From positions 124,001 to 188,000 of the forward strand of contig NZ_CP058246.1 in assembly GCF_013388355.1 (NCBI RefSeq): a stretch of DNA of 64,000 nucleotides. The letters are read 5' to 3'. Position numbers and translations under genes: made by a program. The notes under the pieces were generated by a model. The model did not search any database and was not told the DNA's origin. It saw nothing but the letters and a program-made list of their open reading frames with translations. The DNA comes from Flavobacterium sp. LPB0248. GTDB lineage: Bacteria; Bacteroidota; Bacteroidia; Flavobacteriales; Flavobacteriaceae. How positions within the stretch are numbered: position 1 is the stretch's first letter; every line of letters starts with the position of its first letter. This document shows positions 8,557 to 16,280 of the stretch, one piece after another.

Positions 8557-8920
8557 ATTTTATCCGCATCAGTCTTGAGACGATAAGAATATAGCAGGAT
8601 ATCGAATATGGATTTACTGGGATAGCGCCCTATTTCAGCATAAAATGCAGATGCTGGCATTAGCAACAAATTGATACATGAAATTTTGAGTTTTGCAAAT
8701 AAAAAATAAGCATTTAAAATGCATTCTTTAATCGCGTTTGTCTAAATAATATAGGAAGGATTATTTTTTAGATGACAAGCAGGAAAAGGCGTATAGTTTA
8801 AAAAGTAAAATTAAACTTTTATTTCACCTACACAAATGAGCAAACAATATATCTGATGCGAAATAATAAAAATACTAATATTCATTTAATCAATTTAGAA
8901 ATCAAATAGATTTTCCTATG

Positions 8921-8986
8921 AATCCCCGACGGGACATCTAAACCAAATTTCAAAGCCAATGGAAGACAGACATTACATAATTTCAT
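8921..8986 (+). repeat. Dispersed repeat copy B (partial)
   Basis: AATCCCCGACGGGACATCT followed by AAACCAAATTT and AAAGCCAATGGAAGACAGAC matches the central part of copies A (2842) and C (13484). The 3' module and the terminator hairpin are missing, so this copy looks degenerate. Confidence 0.55.
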
Positions 8987-9168
8987 AAAATGAAATCTCA
9001 TTCTAAAACTGTTTGATAATTCCTCATTATTTGTGTTTCCCACTCTCATTTTTTCAAATATAGCTGCTGCTCGAGTACAGTAAATAATTTACTCATTGCC
9101 TCAACCATCTCCCATAACTTTTATTCCAAATAGCTGCCTTAAATTCCCCAATGACAAACCTGGCAAAC

Positions 9169-9280
9169 CTAGCCGATATAGAAGCGGAAATCCTTCTGCG
9201 CTGGGTTTCGGTGCAGAAGATTGCTTCGCCAGTTCGCTAACGCTTGAGTGGAACGCATAGCGGGAAGAGCTCCCTAAAAC
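9169..9280. repeat. Structured intergenic repeat, copy 2
   Basis: The copy shares TAGCCGATA, AATCCTTCTGCGC, GCAGAAGAT and CGCATAGCGGGAAGAGCTCC with copy 1 at 4743-4827. It carries about 27 extra bases before the right arm. The paired arms (ATCCTTCTGC with GCAGAAGAT) are preserved with compensating changes relative to copy 1, where they read ATCCTTTTG and CAAAAGAT. That favours a conserved folded structure. Confidence 0.6.
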
Positions 9281-9360
9281 ATATAATAACTGGAACCTAC
9301 TAATGTTTTATCCGGCTAAAAAATTAATTACAGCAGCCCAAAAAAACGCAGGATCTTTGA

Positions 9361-9399
9361 TAAAAGCAAAAAGCCCGCCGGCCTGACTGCCGGCGGGCT
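9361..9399 (-). terminator. Strong intrinsic terminator
   Basis: An 11-bp GC-rich stem (AGCCCGCCGGC with GCCGGCGGGCT) with a 6-base loop is followed on the minus strand by a T-rich run. It sits 23 bases after the stop of the small leftward gene at 9422-9667. Confidence 0.8.
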
Positions 9400-9421
9400 C
9401 CGTATTGTCCAGATGCCATTA

Positions 9422-9667
9422 TTATTTGATGCTGATGGTATCCACCAGGTTTTCCTGATCTATGAAAGCCGCAATATACTGCTGGACTTCATTGCGTTTT
9501 TCGGTGGCCGTTTCAAAGGTATTGATATGAAAATCCTCGTCCTGGTCCAGGATATGGATGATCTCGGTATATCCTTTTGAAATCAGGCTTCCTTTGAGCT
9601 TTAGGATCGTATGCTGCTGGCGGGCATCCAAATCTTTTCTCACCTGTAGTTGTATAGCTTTTTCCAT
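9422..9667 (-). CDS. Small hypothetical protein, alpha/beta character
   Basis: An 81-residue soluble protein without signal peptide or membrane segment. The segments MEKAIQLQVRKDLDARQQHTILKLKGSLISKGY and FETATEKRNEVQQYIAAFI look helical, and EIIHILDQDEDFHINTF looks like strands. I do not recognise the family. The strong terminator directly downstream and a protein-like composition support it as a real gene. It is monocistronic. Confidence 0.55.
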   Translation of the reverse strand: MEKAIQLQVRKDLDARQQHTILKLKGSLISKGYTEIIHILDQDEDFHINTFETATEKRNEVQQYIAAFIDQENLVDTISIK

Positions 9668-9941
9668 TGTGAAAGATCTGTTGGTTTTTATGTCATATTC
9701 TATTCAAATTTAGTAATTTTGATTGTACGCAGATCTGCTGATGCGTCAAAAAAATGGGAGTACGAAAAGTAAAAACCTTGCAAGACCCATACAGCAGATT
9801 TTTCATCTGTTTTAAATTTGCGGCCAATAGCTGGCGTACGCTGTTCTTAAAACAAAAACGTAGAAAAAAGAGCCAGCGCAAGTTTAAGTCATAAATATAA
9901 TATCAAACCCAAACTGCTTTTAAAGCTACAATCTCAAAGCA

Positions 9942-11432
9942 TCATTCAACTTTTATTACTGCCGGGGGAGTCCATTTTCCATTTACTACTTCCTGCTTTG
10001 GCCAGTAAGTGCGAAGATAAAGCGAAAAATCCCCCTTTTCCACTGCAGGAAGCCAGTTGTTCTGCCTTTTTGCCTCAGTTGGCGCTGACTGGATATAAAT
10101 CGTGAGCGAACCGTCCGAATTGTATGCCATTGTCTTGTTCTTTGTGCCCAATGAATATCTGTTGAGCTTGTTGATTTCAAAAAAGTGATGCTCGTTATAT
10201 AATGTAAGTGACCAAAATCCATTAACAGGAGGCAGCTGTCCTTTGGCAAAAGTAATTTTATATTTGTTCGAGCTGTTCAATCGGCCTCCTTCTGAATCCA
10301 GATCCTGATAAAAGTAGCGTGTTTCATTTGGGGCATTGACCAGGATATTGGATTTGGCTACCGCAGTGCGCGTAAAATAATCCGTGCCCCACGACGCTCC
10401 ATTGGTTACCCCCGACCAGTGAAAAGGCAATTGGATCCCCCAGTTGCGGAATTCCATTAAAGGTTTTATTACCTGACGCTCTGTCTCAACGGCTGCATCG
10501 ATCATCGCCTGTTTCAGTTTTGGGTCTTTCCTGGCGGCTTCCACTACAGCGAGTATCTGCTTGTATTTCGCCTCCTCGCCTGGCAATGGCTTTGCATCTG
10601 CCAGCACAAGAGGCAGCTCGTCAAAGAATGTCTGGGGGTTCACCCATACCGCTTCTTCTTTTCCTGCTTCGCCTCCGGGAAGTTTTTTGATATTGGCCCA
10701 ATCGATGGTTTTCATTTTCCCGTCATAATCAGACAAGGGATACATAACCACTGATTTGAGCACCTCCTGAATTGCTTTCCGGTCTTCTTTTGTGTCATCC
10801 AGAAAAACACGGGGGCCCACCAGTCCAGTATTGGTTGACGAGCGGAAAACTTTTATTATTCCCTTAGGCACCTCGCCTTTCCAGTCCGGTCCGGCCAATA
10901 AATAAAATCCCGGCTTATTGTCGTACATCTTTCCCAATTTTGCGAAACTTTCGGTGCGCAGATCAACTATCTGGTAGACCCAAAAACGTTTGCCAAAATC
11001 AGGCACTTGAACCACAACCGGCGATTGGTCCAAAGCAAGGCATCCAATACCATAAACCACATCCTGGTTCGGGCAGGCTATGGCACGTTCTGTCGGTATC
11101 ACATAATCGGTAAGCATGGTAAACTGATTCAGCGGAGCCATAAGTAAGGGCCCGGACAGGGCCAGCTCCTTTACATCCTTGAAAGCCATTCGGCGGTTGT
11201 ACATGTTTACCAGCGGCCATGCCCAAAAATAGGCCTCTTTAGCCGCCAAAGCGGCATACTCTTGAGTAATTTTTACATTGGTGTCGGGCCCCATTGGCAG
11301 CTGAGCTGCTCCCTTGGCTGGAATTAGGCTGTCGATTCCCTTAGAATTGGATGCTTCCGCATCCACATTTTTCTTTTGGTTGCATGCCGTTAATGCGATA
11401 ATTAAAATCACGCAGATGAGTTTCTTTTCCAT
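9942..11432 (-). CDS. DUF1254/DUF1214 lipoprotein
   Basis: A 496-residue lipoprotein, with a signal peptide ending in the lipobox LTAC and lipidated Cys17. The first half (EAYFWAWPLVNMYNRRMAF, then ACPNQDVVYGIGCLALDQSPVVVQVPDF) is the DUF1254 pattern. The last 110 residues (GFWSLTLYNEHHFFEINKLNRYSLG, then SLTIYIQSAPTEAKRQNNWLPA) are the DUF1214 pattern. These proteins are exported and of unknown biochemical role. It lies 15 bases after a second protein of the same double-domain type, so the two form an operon that probably arose by duplication. Codon use is GC-rich. Confidence 0.85.
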   Translation of the reverse strand: MEKKLICVILIIALTACNQKKNVDAEASNSKGIDSLIPAKGAAQLPMGPDTNVKITQEYAALAAKEAYFWAWPLVNMYNRRMAFKDVKELALSGPLLMAPLNQFTMLTDYVIPTERAIACPNQDVVYGIGCLALDQSPVVVQVPDFGKRFWVYQIVDLRTESFAKLGKMYDNKPGFYLLAGPDWKGEVPKGIIKVFRSSTNTGLVGPRVFLDDTKEDRKAIQEVLKSVVMYPLSDYDGKMKTIDWANIKKLPGGEAGKEEAVWVNPQTFFDELPLVLADAKPLPGEEAKYKQILAVVEAARKDPKLKQAMIDAAVETERQVIKPLMEFRNWGIQLPFHWSGVTNGASWGTDYFTRTAVAKSNILVNAPNETRYFYQDLDSEGGRLNSSNKYKITFAKGQLPPVNGFWSLTLYNEHHFFEINKLNRYSLGTKNKTMAYNSDGSLTIYIQSAPTEAKRQNNWLPAVEKGDFSLYLRTYWPKQEVVNGKWTPPAVIKVE

Positions 11433-11447
11433 AAGTTTAGCAATTGA

Positions 11448-12902
11448 TTATTTAACCTCTTCTATATCTCCAAGTTTCCATACCCTGTCAAAAAAGGGCT
11501 TTTCCGGGCCATAAATCCTGAATAATACTTCAAATTTTCCTTTAGGGTCCGTTGGAATCCAATTTGATTCCTTGCCTGCAGGGGATTTTGGGCCAAAGTA
11601 AATATCAACCGAGCCATCTGTGTTCTTTTGGATCTCCGCTGCGTTTGATGCTCTGCTTGCACGCTGCAGATTTTTGATAAGGCAATGTGTTGTCCGGTCG
11701 TAGACTGTTGCCGACCAGTATTGCTTGGTGGGCACATTTGCAGGCACGTGGAGCATATAGGTTTTATCGCCATCAAGCGCTAGGCCTTCCTTGTCTTTTC
11801 CTGCAATAAGATATATTTGCGCTGTACCCAGACGTTTTATGCCTACATAACCGATTGAATAGGTTAATGCACGGGCATCTATGGGATAAATATCAGATTC
11901 CGCATATCCCGAAGATCCCGCCTTAACGAGTTCCGGCATTGCGGGAACAGCCCATTTTGCATCAGGATTTATCGGCGGAAACCCCTTTTCAAGCATTGCT
12001 TCCAAATAGTCATGCGCACCTTTTGCCGCCGCATTCAGAATCTCGATGGTTCGTGCATCAGGGTTATAGGGCTTCCCCTTTTCAATGCCTATGCTTTTTA
12101 GTTTATCAATCATCGCCTTGTCGCGCACCAGCATAGGCTGGCTTTGCACAATTCGGTCAAGGGAAATAAAAAACCGGCTGTCATAGGGTATGACGGAATT
12201 GTAAAGTACATCCTTCACGTCTGTATATTTTGTTTCGTCGGGATTATTGGCTTTGGCAAGCGGATATAGCTTTAGCTGTTTGCCGTAATTGACGGCATTC
12301 ACTATATCGGCATCACTGTGGCTGGGCAGGTTGGAGCGAAATAATCCATAACCCTCATAGGTATCGGCTTTCAGCACAATGTATCCCTTAGGAATATTTT
12401 CCTTATAGCCAGGCGGCAGTATCAGATATTTGCCGCCTGCGCCTTTATCGGCTCCGTAAGGTCCTGCATCTTCAAGGGGCATCTGCCAGATATTGTCAAT
12501 ATTGGCGGCAAAGGAGCCATTTGCTGCCGCAGGAACATCTATAACTATTGGCCCTGCATCCTTTGTGTTGAAAAAAAACATAAAGTAAATCGCGTCGGGA
12601 TTTGGCGTTAGTGTCTGATTATGCCAGTCTACGGGTTTTGACCAAAATATGATCTCATTTTGTTTCCCTTTGGTGCTGCCCAGCATTGCCTGAAGCATAA
12701 GGTCATAATTAACGGCAGGTATCCCCCATACTAAAGCTTCAATTGCGCGCTGGTAAACAATCTGTTCCTTGATGTTAGCAGGTTTGAATTCTGCCGAAAC
12801 AGCACCCTCAATATCGGCTTTCTCACCGGAATATGTTCCTGGCGTTTGGTTGCATGCCGCCAATAGCAGCATGAATGAAAAAACAAAGAGACCTTTTTTC
12901 AT
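11448..12902 (-). CDS. DUF1254/DUF1214 lipoprotein, first gene of the pair
   Basis: A 484-residue lipoprotein. The start at 12902 is chosen over an in-frame ATG 16 codons upstream, because it gives MKKGLFVFSFMLLLAACNQ with Cys17 in the lipobox. DUF1254 signatures are IEALVWGIPAVNYDLMLQAM near 60 and LTPNPDAIYFMFFFNTKDAGPIVIDVP near 105-130. DUF1214 signatures are QYWSATVYDRTTHCLIKN and DIYFGPKSPAGKESNWIPT near the end. It is related to, but clearly diverged from, the gene 15 bases downstream. The pair is expected in the periplasm or on the outer membrane. Its function is not known to me. Confidence 0.85.
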   Translation of the reverse strand: MKKGLFVFSFMLLLAACNQTPGTYSGEKADIEGAVSAEFKPANIKEQIVYQRAIEALVWGIPAVNYDLMLQAMLGSTKGKQNEIIFWSKPVDWHNQTLTPNPDAIYFMFFFNTKDAGPIVIDVPAAANGSFAANIDNIWQMPLEDAGPYGADKGAGGKYLILPPGYKENIPKGYIVLKADTYEGYGLFRSNLPSHSDADIVNAVNYGKQLKLYPLAKANNPDETKYTDVKDVLYNSVIPYDSRFFISLDRIVQSQPMLVRDKAMIDKLKSIGIEKGKPYNPDARTIEILNAAAKGAHDYLEAMLEKGFPPINPDAKWAVPAMPELVKAGSSGYAESDIYPIDARALTYSIGYVGIKRLGTAQIYLIAGKDKEGLALDGDKTYMLHVPANVPTKQYWSATVYDRTTHCLIKNLQRASRASNAAEIQKNTDGSVDIYFGPKSPAGKESNWIPTDPKGKFEVLFRIYGPEKPFFDRVWKLGDIEEVK

Positions 12903-12950
12903 AATATTTAGGTTTTTAGCAATTATAAATCTTTCTCTATAGATATTCAA

Positions 12951-13483
12951 CTGTCATAAGAAAGAATGGTCTTTAAATAATATAGTGCCATTTAAAAAAA
13001 GTCCAGTATACAACAATTAAAATACTTAACTATATGAACTCTTTGAGCACACAACCTATAGTATTAAACATCAAATAATTACATAAAAGTAATTAAAAAT
13101 CTTACAACTTTTATTTTTACTTTATTTTTTTATTTGTAATACTAAATCGAACAAAATTTAAATACAAACTTCAAATTTGGCGTTCTTCTGGGACAAAAAA
13201 AAGGTTTATTAGTCCTGTAGTTTTCTCATCTTTTGATGGTATTGAAATTGAACGAGGAACTCCGGTTGACTTTACCTCTAAAATGCCATTTATTTTTTCG
13301 GGAAAACTCGAGAAAGTTTTCTAGATTTAAGATAAAATATTCAAAATTAATTTGCTGCATTTTTTTAGTTGAGAGTTTAAAGAAATAAATCAATTTTTAA
13401 CTACGATCGAACAACAATCAAGTAATTCACAGAGCCAAAGAAAGACAACTCTGCCTTAAGTATAACAATCTTTTCACCCCCCC
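12951..13483. other. AT-rich spacer at the composition break, with a gene relic
   Basis: No intact gene. From here rightward the DNA becomes clearly more AT-rich. The only protein-like signal is the short relic at 13169-13324. Confidence 0.5.
13169..13324 (+). pseudogene. C-terminal relic of a gene, possibly a sulfatase
   Basis: One frame reads 51 residues ending in GIEIERGTPVDFTSKMPF, then IFSGKLEKVF and a stop. The composition is protein-like and there is no start codon. The FxFSGKLEKV ending resembles the C-terminus of bacterial arylsulfatases, but the match is short and I give it only as a possibility. The upstream part of such a gene is absent. Confidence 0.35.
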
Positions 13484-13673
13484 ATAATATTTGTAGAATT
13501 GTATGTTAGTTTACTGACATGAAGCAATGGAGTTTTTATATTTTTCACATCAATCCCCAACAGGACATCTAAACCAAATTTACAAAGCCAATGAAAGACA
13601 GACACTACATGTAGTAAGCCAATTGCTTCAAATCATCCAAAAATGATGTTGTAATTTGTCCTTTCCCCGTCAC
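13484..13673 (+). repeat. Dispersed repeat copy C, candidate small-RNA gene
   Basis: A 190-bp unit collinear with copy A (189 bp). It has the same ATAATATTTG start, CAGGACATCT and AAAGCCAATGAAAGACAGAC in the middle, and TAAGCCAATTGCTTCAAATC with a CCGTCAC end. It is followed five bases later by an intrinsic terminator. Substitutions scattered over the unit with the length kept fixed suggest a functional RNA rather than a decaying copy. Confidence 0.6.
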
Positions 13674-13678
13674 TTAAG

Positions 13679-13711
13679 GAGACAACTAGCAAATAGTTGT
13701 CTCTTTTTTTA
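13679..13711 (+). terminator. Intrinsic terminator after repeat copy C
   Basis: The stem AGACAACTA with TAGTTGTCT closes a GCAAA loop and is followed by seven T on the plus strand. No plus-strand protein gene ends upstream. Confidence 0.75.
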
Positions 13712-14193
13712 TATACAAACATATAGATTTTTAAAGCCTTCGCAGCCTAATATTTGTGGTTCGATTTTTTCACAAGAAATTCTTAGTCTGTTTGAACAAA
13801 CAGTCTTAAAGTGGCGTTATCAGGGAATTAATCGAAGCTGAACGATGGTTCGAAATCCCGTTAAGGATATAGGATTTTTTTCTCTTTTGGTTTATCGTAA
13901 TTTTTTGATACTAAATATAATTATTTTACATTAATCTTAATTTACTATTTTAATTTGATCACAAGATCATAAGGAATATGTCTAGAGTAAATTAAATATT
14001 CAAAAAAAAAAAAAGCTATCCTAAAGATAGCTTTTTTTGTAGTTTTTAGCGATTTTGCAGCATCTCTACAATAACGCTTAATCAAGTTTTACAGCCTAAA
14101 ATTTGCTGTTCTGATTTTTTCAAAATGAATTGTTGACCAAATCATAAGGCTAAGCATCTGGAAACCGAGAAAATAAATAAAATCCTTTCTCTC
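13712..14193. other. Gene-free spacer with a short direct repeat
   Basis: No credible gene. Two related stretches, CAGCCTAATATTTG with TTCGATTTTTTC (13743-13772) and CAGCCTAAAATTTG with TTCTGATTTTTTC (14092-14123), each lie 30-55 bases after a terminator hairpin. A GGTTCGAAATCCC string at about 13851 resembles a tRNA T-arm but has no tRNA around it. Confidence 0.45.
14007..14039. terminator. Bidirectional intrinsic terminator
   Basis: The stem AAAAAAGCTATC with GATAGCTTTTTT closes a CTAAA loop and is flanked by A-run and T-run, so it can work on both strands. It lies about 155 bases past the end of the leftward operon that begins at 18241 and may be its terminator. Confidence 0.7.
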
Positions 14194-14610
14194 TTAATTA
14201 TATTTTTTAAACATTTCTGGCATTGTCTCAACATCTAAGGCATCCATATCTACAAGTTTTAATGACTTAACCATTTTAAGTGTAGAAGTTTTGTAAACCA
14301 GAAAATGTGGGGTTTTCAAATGTGATTGATACGATTCTTTATCAGCATAAACTTCTAAAATTCTTAGCTGATTTGGGTTTTCCTTTTGAAACATCGGGAA
14401 AATTGCAATTACTCCAGGCTCTAATCGAACAGATGCTTCAGATTCTTCTTTGAGGATTGTTTTATACTGTTCCAGATATTCTGGTACTATTTCAATTTCA
14501 GACATGCGAACCATTTGATCTTTTTTTTGTGCAGAAACGATATTGCTGTTTAACAATGAAAAAAATGCAAAGAGAAATAATCCAGATGGAGTTATAAATG
14601 ACTTTTTCAT
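14194..14610 (-). CDS. Exported antibiotic-biosynthesis-monooxygenase-like (ABM) protein
   Basis: A 138-residue protein with a Sec signal (MKKSFITPSGLFLFAFFSLLNSNIVSAQ). The mature part is a single ferredoxin-like ABM domain: VRMSEIEIVPEYLEQYKTIL, then RLEPGVIAIFPMF, then RILEVYADKESYQSHLKTPHF. ABM proteins are small heme-, quinone- or quinol-handling oxygenases, or simple oligomeric binding proteins. It is the last gene of a leftward operon of redox proteins and begins 7 bases after the carboxymuconolactone-decarboxylase-like gene. The substrate is unknown; an exported quinone or aromatic compound is an inference from the neighbours. Confidence 0.82.
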   Translation of the reverse strand: MKKSFITPSGLFLFAFFSLLNSNIVSAQKKDQMVRMSEIEIVPEYLEQYKTILKEESEASVRLEPGVIAIFPMFQKENPNQLRILEVYADKESYQSHLKTPHFLVYKTSTLKMVKSLKLVDMDALDVETMPEMFKKYN

Positions 14611-14617
14611 AAGCTAA

Positions 14618-15349
14618 TTATTTGTTTTGTTTTGCCGCTATCACTTTCGCCAAAACTTCCCTAGCCGTATCGGCCTGCTGTTTTCCAATATGTTTTTCGA
14701 TTAAATCGAAAGCTTGCAATAATTGCGTTTCAGTAATTCCAGTGTTCATACCCATCCCGATATGAGCCTGCAATTGAGGAGCTACGCCTGACATTGAAGC
14801 TAAGGCTGCTATAGTTATCAATTCTCTCTTCTCAAAAGTCAGTACATCGCGATTAAAGATATCGGCGAACAAGTGTTCCTTTAAAAAAGTATCAATTACT
14901 GGTGCGAATGCATTTGCGCCTTTCAATTCCTTCTCTTCAATTCCTGTAAGATGCTGTAGATTTTGTTTTCCAGATTGATATTTGTCTAATGTATTATCAA
15001 TTTTAGAAACTTCTTTACCTTCTTTATCCTGAATCCCTTTTGTTTTTCTTTCTTCTAAAGCAGCCATAAAAGCATTAATCCCGTTTAAGCTTCTCGGAAA
15101 ACCACAGTATGCATAAAGCTGAACCAATATCTCTTTGATTTCATTTATAGTAAGGCCAGAGTCAAGTCCGTTGTTTAATTCAACTTTTAAAGGCGTAATA
15201 TCGCCAACTGCTGTCAGTGCAGAAATTGTTACGATACTTTGTTCCTGAGTATTTAAAGATTTATTTATAGAATTTTGTGCGCTCATTGTATTTGCAATTA
15301 ACATGAAAACAAAAAATAGTATCAGCAGAAATTTTCTTTTGTTTGTCAT
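14618..15349 (-). CDS. Exported carboxymuconolactone-decarboxylase-family protein
   Basis: A 243-residue protein with an N-terminal export signal (KFLLILFFVFMLIANTMSAQ). Two tandem AhpD/CMD-like helical units follow. The first is around 40-100 (TVGDITPLKVELNNGLDSG-type segment, then YAYCGFPRSLNGINAF) and the second around 170-235 (TIAALASMSGVAPQLQAHIGMG, then TETQLLQAFDLIEKHIG). The first unit has one Cys before GFPR and no CxxC pair, so peroxiredoxin-reductase activity like that of AhpD is unlikely. It sits between the cupin and ABM genes at 8-9 base spacings, so it is part of one operon. The family contains decarboxylases and antioxidant proteins; the specific reaction is not known. Confidence 0.83.
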   Translation of the reverse strand: MTNKRKFLLILFFVFMLIANTMSAQNSINKSLNTQEQSIVTISALTAVGDITPLKVELNNGLDSGLTINEIKEILVQLYAYCGFPRSLNGINAFMAALEERKTKGIQDKEGKEVSKIDNTLDKYQSGKQNLQHLTGIEEKELKGANAFAPVIDTFLKEHLFADIFNRDVLTFEKRELITIAALASMSGVAPQLQAHIGMGMNTGITETQLLQAFDLIEKHIGKQQADTAREVLAKVIAAKQNK

Positions 15350-15358
15350 GATTTACCG

Positions 15359-15775
15359 TTATTTATTTACATTTTTATAATCCTCTTCCGAAACTGCTTC
15401 AAGCCAGACTACATTGGTGTCGCCCAAATAATTTGTAATGGCTATATGAACCATTTTGCTTTTTGCCGATGCACCATGCCAGTGTTCTACATTTTCTGGA
15501 ATGTTTACTACATCTCCTTTTTTAATAATTCTCGCTGGTTTTCCTTTCTCCTGATAAAAACCTTCTCCTTCTGTCACAATTAAGACCTGTCCTTTCGGAT
15601 GCGTGTGCCAGTTGGTTCTTGCTCCTTTCTCAAATGTTACGCTTCCCATTGCAAACTCGTTGTTTTTATCTTTTGCCAATAATGGCGTTAGGAAAGCATT
15701 TCCTGTAAACCAGTCATTTGATAATTTATCTCCTTTTGGAAAAATCGAATTGTTGTTGTTGTTGTGCTCTGTCAT
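15359..15775 (-). CDS. Cupin-domain protein, apparently stripped of a lipoprotein signal
   Basis: A 138-residue single-domain cupin. Motif 1 is GARTNWHTHPKGQVLIVTEGEG with metal ligands His57, His59 and Gln63. Motif 2, around 92-100, is IPENVEHWHG. It resembles the manganese cupins found next to CMD proteins. Immediately upstream the same frame reads MKKTILACLIINGALL, a stop, then SGCSINKNKKE and this Met. The intact ancestor was therefore a lipoprotein with the lipobox LSGC, and a single TTA-to-TAA change would explain the stop. As it stands, the protein made from 15775 would stay in the cytoplasm, unlike its exported operon neighbours. A sequencing error at one base is the alternative. Confidence 0.85.
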   Translation of the reverse strand: MTEHNNNNNSIFPKGDKLSNDWFTGNAFLTPLLAKDKNNEFAMGSVTFEKGARTNWHTHPKGQVLIVTEGEGFYQEKGKPARIIKKGDVVNIPENVEHWHGASAKSKMVHIAITNYLGDTNVVWLEAVSEEDYKNVNK

Positions 15776-15859
15776 CTCTTTTTTATTTTTATTAATGCTG
15801 CATCCCGATTATAGTAAAGCTCCGTTTATAATCAGGCATGCTAAAATTGTTTTTTTCAT
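15776..15859 (-). pseudogene. Disrupted lipoprotein signal peptide of the cupin gene
   Basis: From the ATG at 15859 the frame reads 16 codons (MKKTILACLIINGALL), a TAA stop at 15809-15811, then SGCSINKNKKE, and joins the cupin start at 15775 without any frame change. The arrangement hydrophobic core, stop, Ser-Gly-Cys is exactly a lipobox with one nonsense codon. Confidence 0.75.
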
Positions 15860-15867
15860 AATTGATT

Positions 15868-16215
15868 CTATTCCAATTCTACTTTTACTATTACAGCTTC
15901 TTTCGTATTAAAAGCTTCCATGCCGTTTGTTATCTTACCTAAAGAAACCAAACCAGTTGCATAGGTGAAATCTTTATAAAACAACGCAAGGTTACCCCAA
16001 GGCGCATAGTAAGTAAGATCCCCAACAGATGCGGAATAGCCGTTTGGCGCGCTCTGAGTTGTAAGTCTTTTACTTAAATCACTTACTTTTTCTGTACTAT
16101 TATAATCTCTCAAAGTCAATGTTATAGGCAATAAAGCAGCAAAGTCCTGACTCGTAGGATTATTATACAAAACTGCTTTCGCTAATTTATCTCCTACCTG
16201 TATTCTTAAATTCAT
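15868..16215 (-). CDS. Cyclophilin-like domain protein
   Basis: A 115-residue protein of the small cyclophilin-like superfamily. Signatures are FAALLPITLTLRDYNSTEK, then GDLTYYAPWGNLALFYKDF, then GLVSLGKITNGMEAF. The start at 16215 is supported by an in-frame stop just upstream. No signal peptide is present. These proteins share the beta-barrel of cyclophilin but lack proven isomerase activity and often accompany redox genes. It lies in the middle of the leftward operon, 65 bases after the SDR gene. Confidence 0.75.
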   Translation of the reverse strand: MNLRIQVGDKLAKAVLYNNPTSQDFAALLPITLTLRDYNSTEKVSDLSKRLTTQSAPNGYSASVGDLTYYAPWGNLALFYKDFTYATGLVSLGKITNGMEAFNTKEAVIVKVELE

Positions 16216-16280
16216 TACTTAATTGATTAAATTTACTAAATATTTGACATCCAATAAAATGAATAATCAATAGTTTCAAA

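Larger units (their letters stand above)
8557..9360. other. Gene-free accessory spacer with two repeat copies
   Basis: About 800 bases with no credible coding frame on either strand. It contains a partial copy of the small-RNA-like repeat (8921-8986) and the second copy of the structured repeat (9169-9280). The remainder is AT-rich and unremarkable. Confidence 0.5.

Noticed and set aside
13656..13841. Rightward 61-codon open frame across repeat copy C and its terminator
   Set aside because: It runs through the terminator hairpin. No similar protein frame follows the other copies.
13840..13870. GGTTCGAAATCCC as a possible tRNA T-arm
   Set aside because: No acceptor, D or anticodon arm can be built around it.
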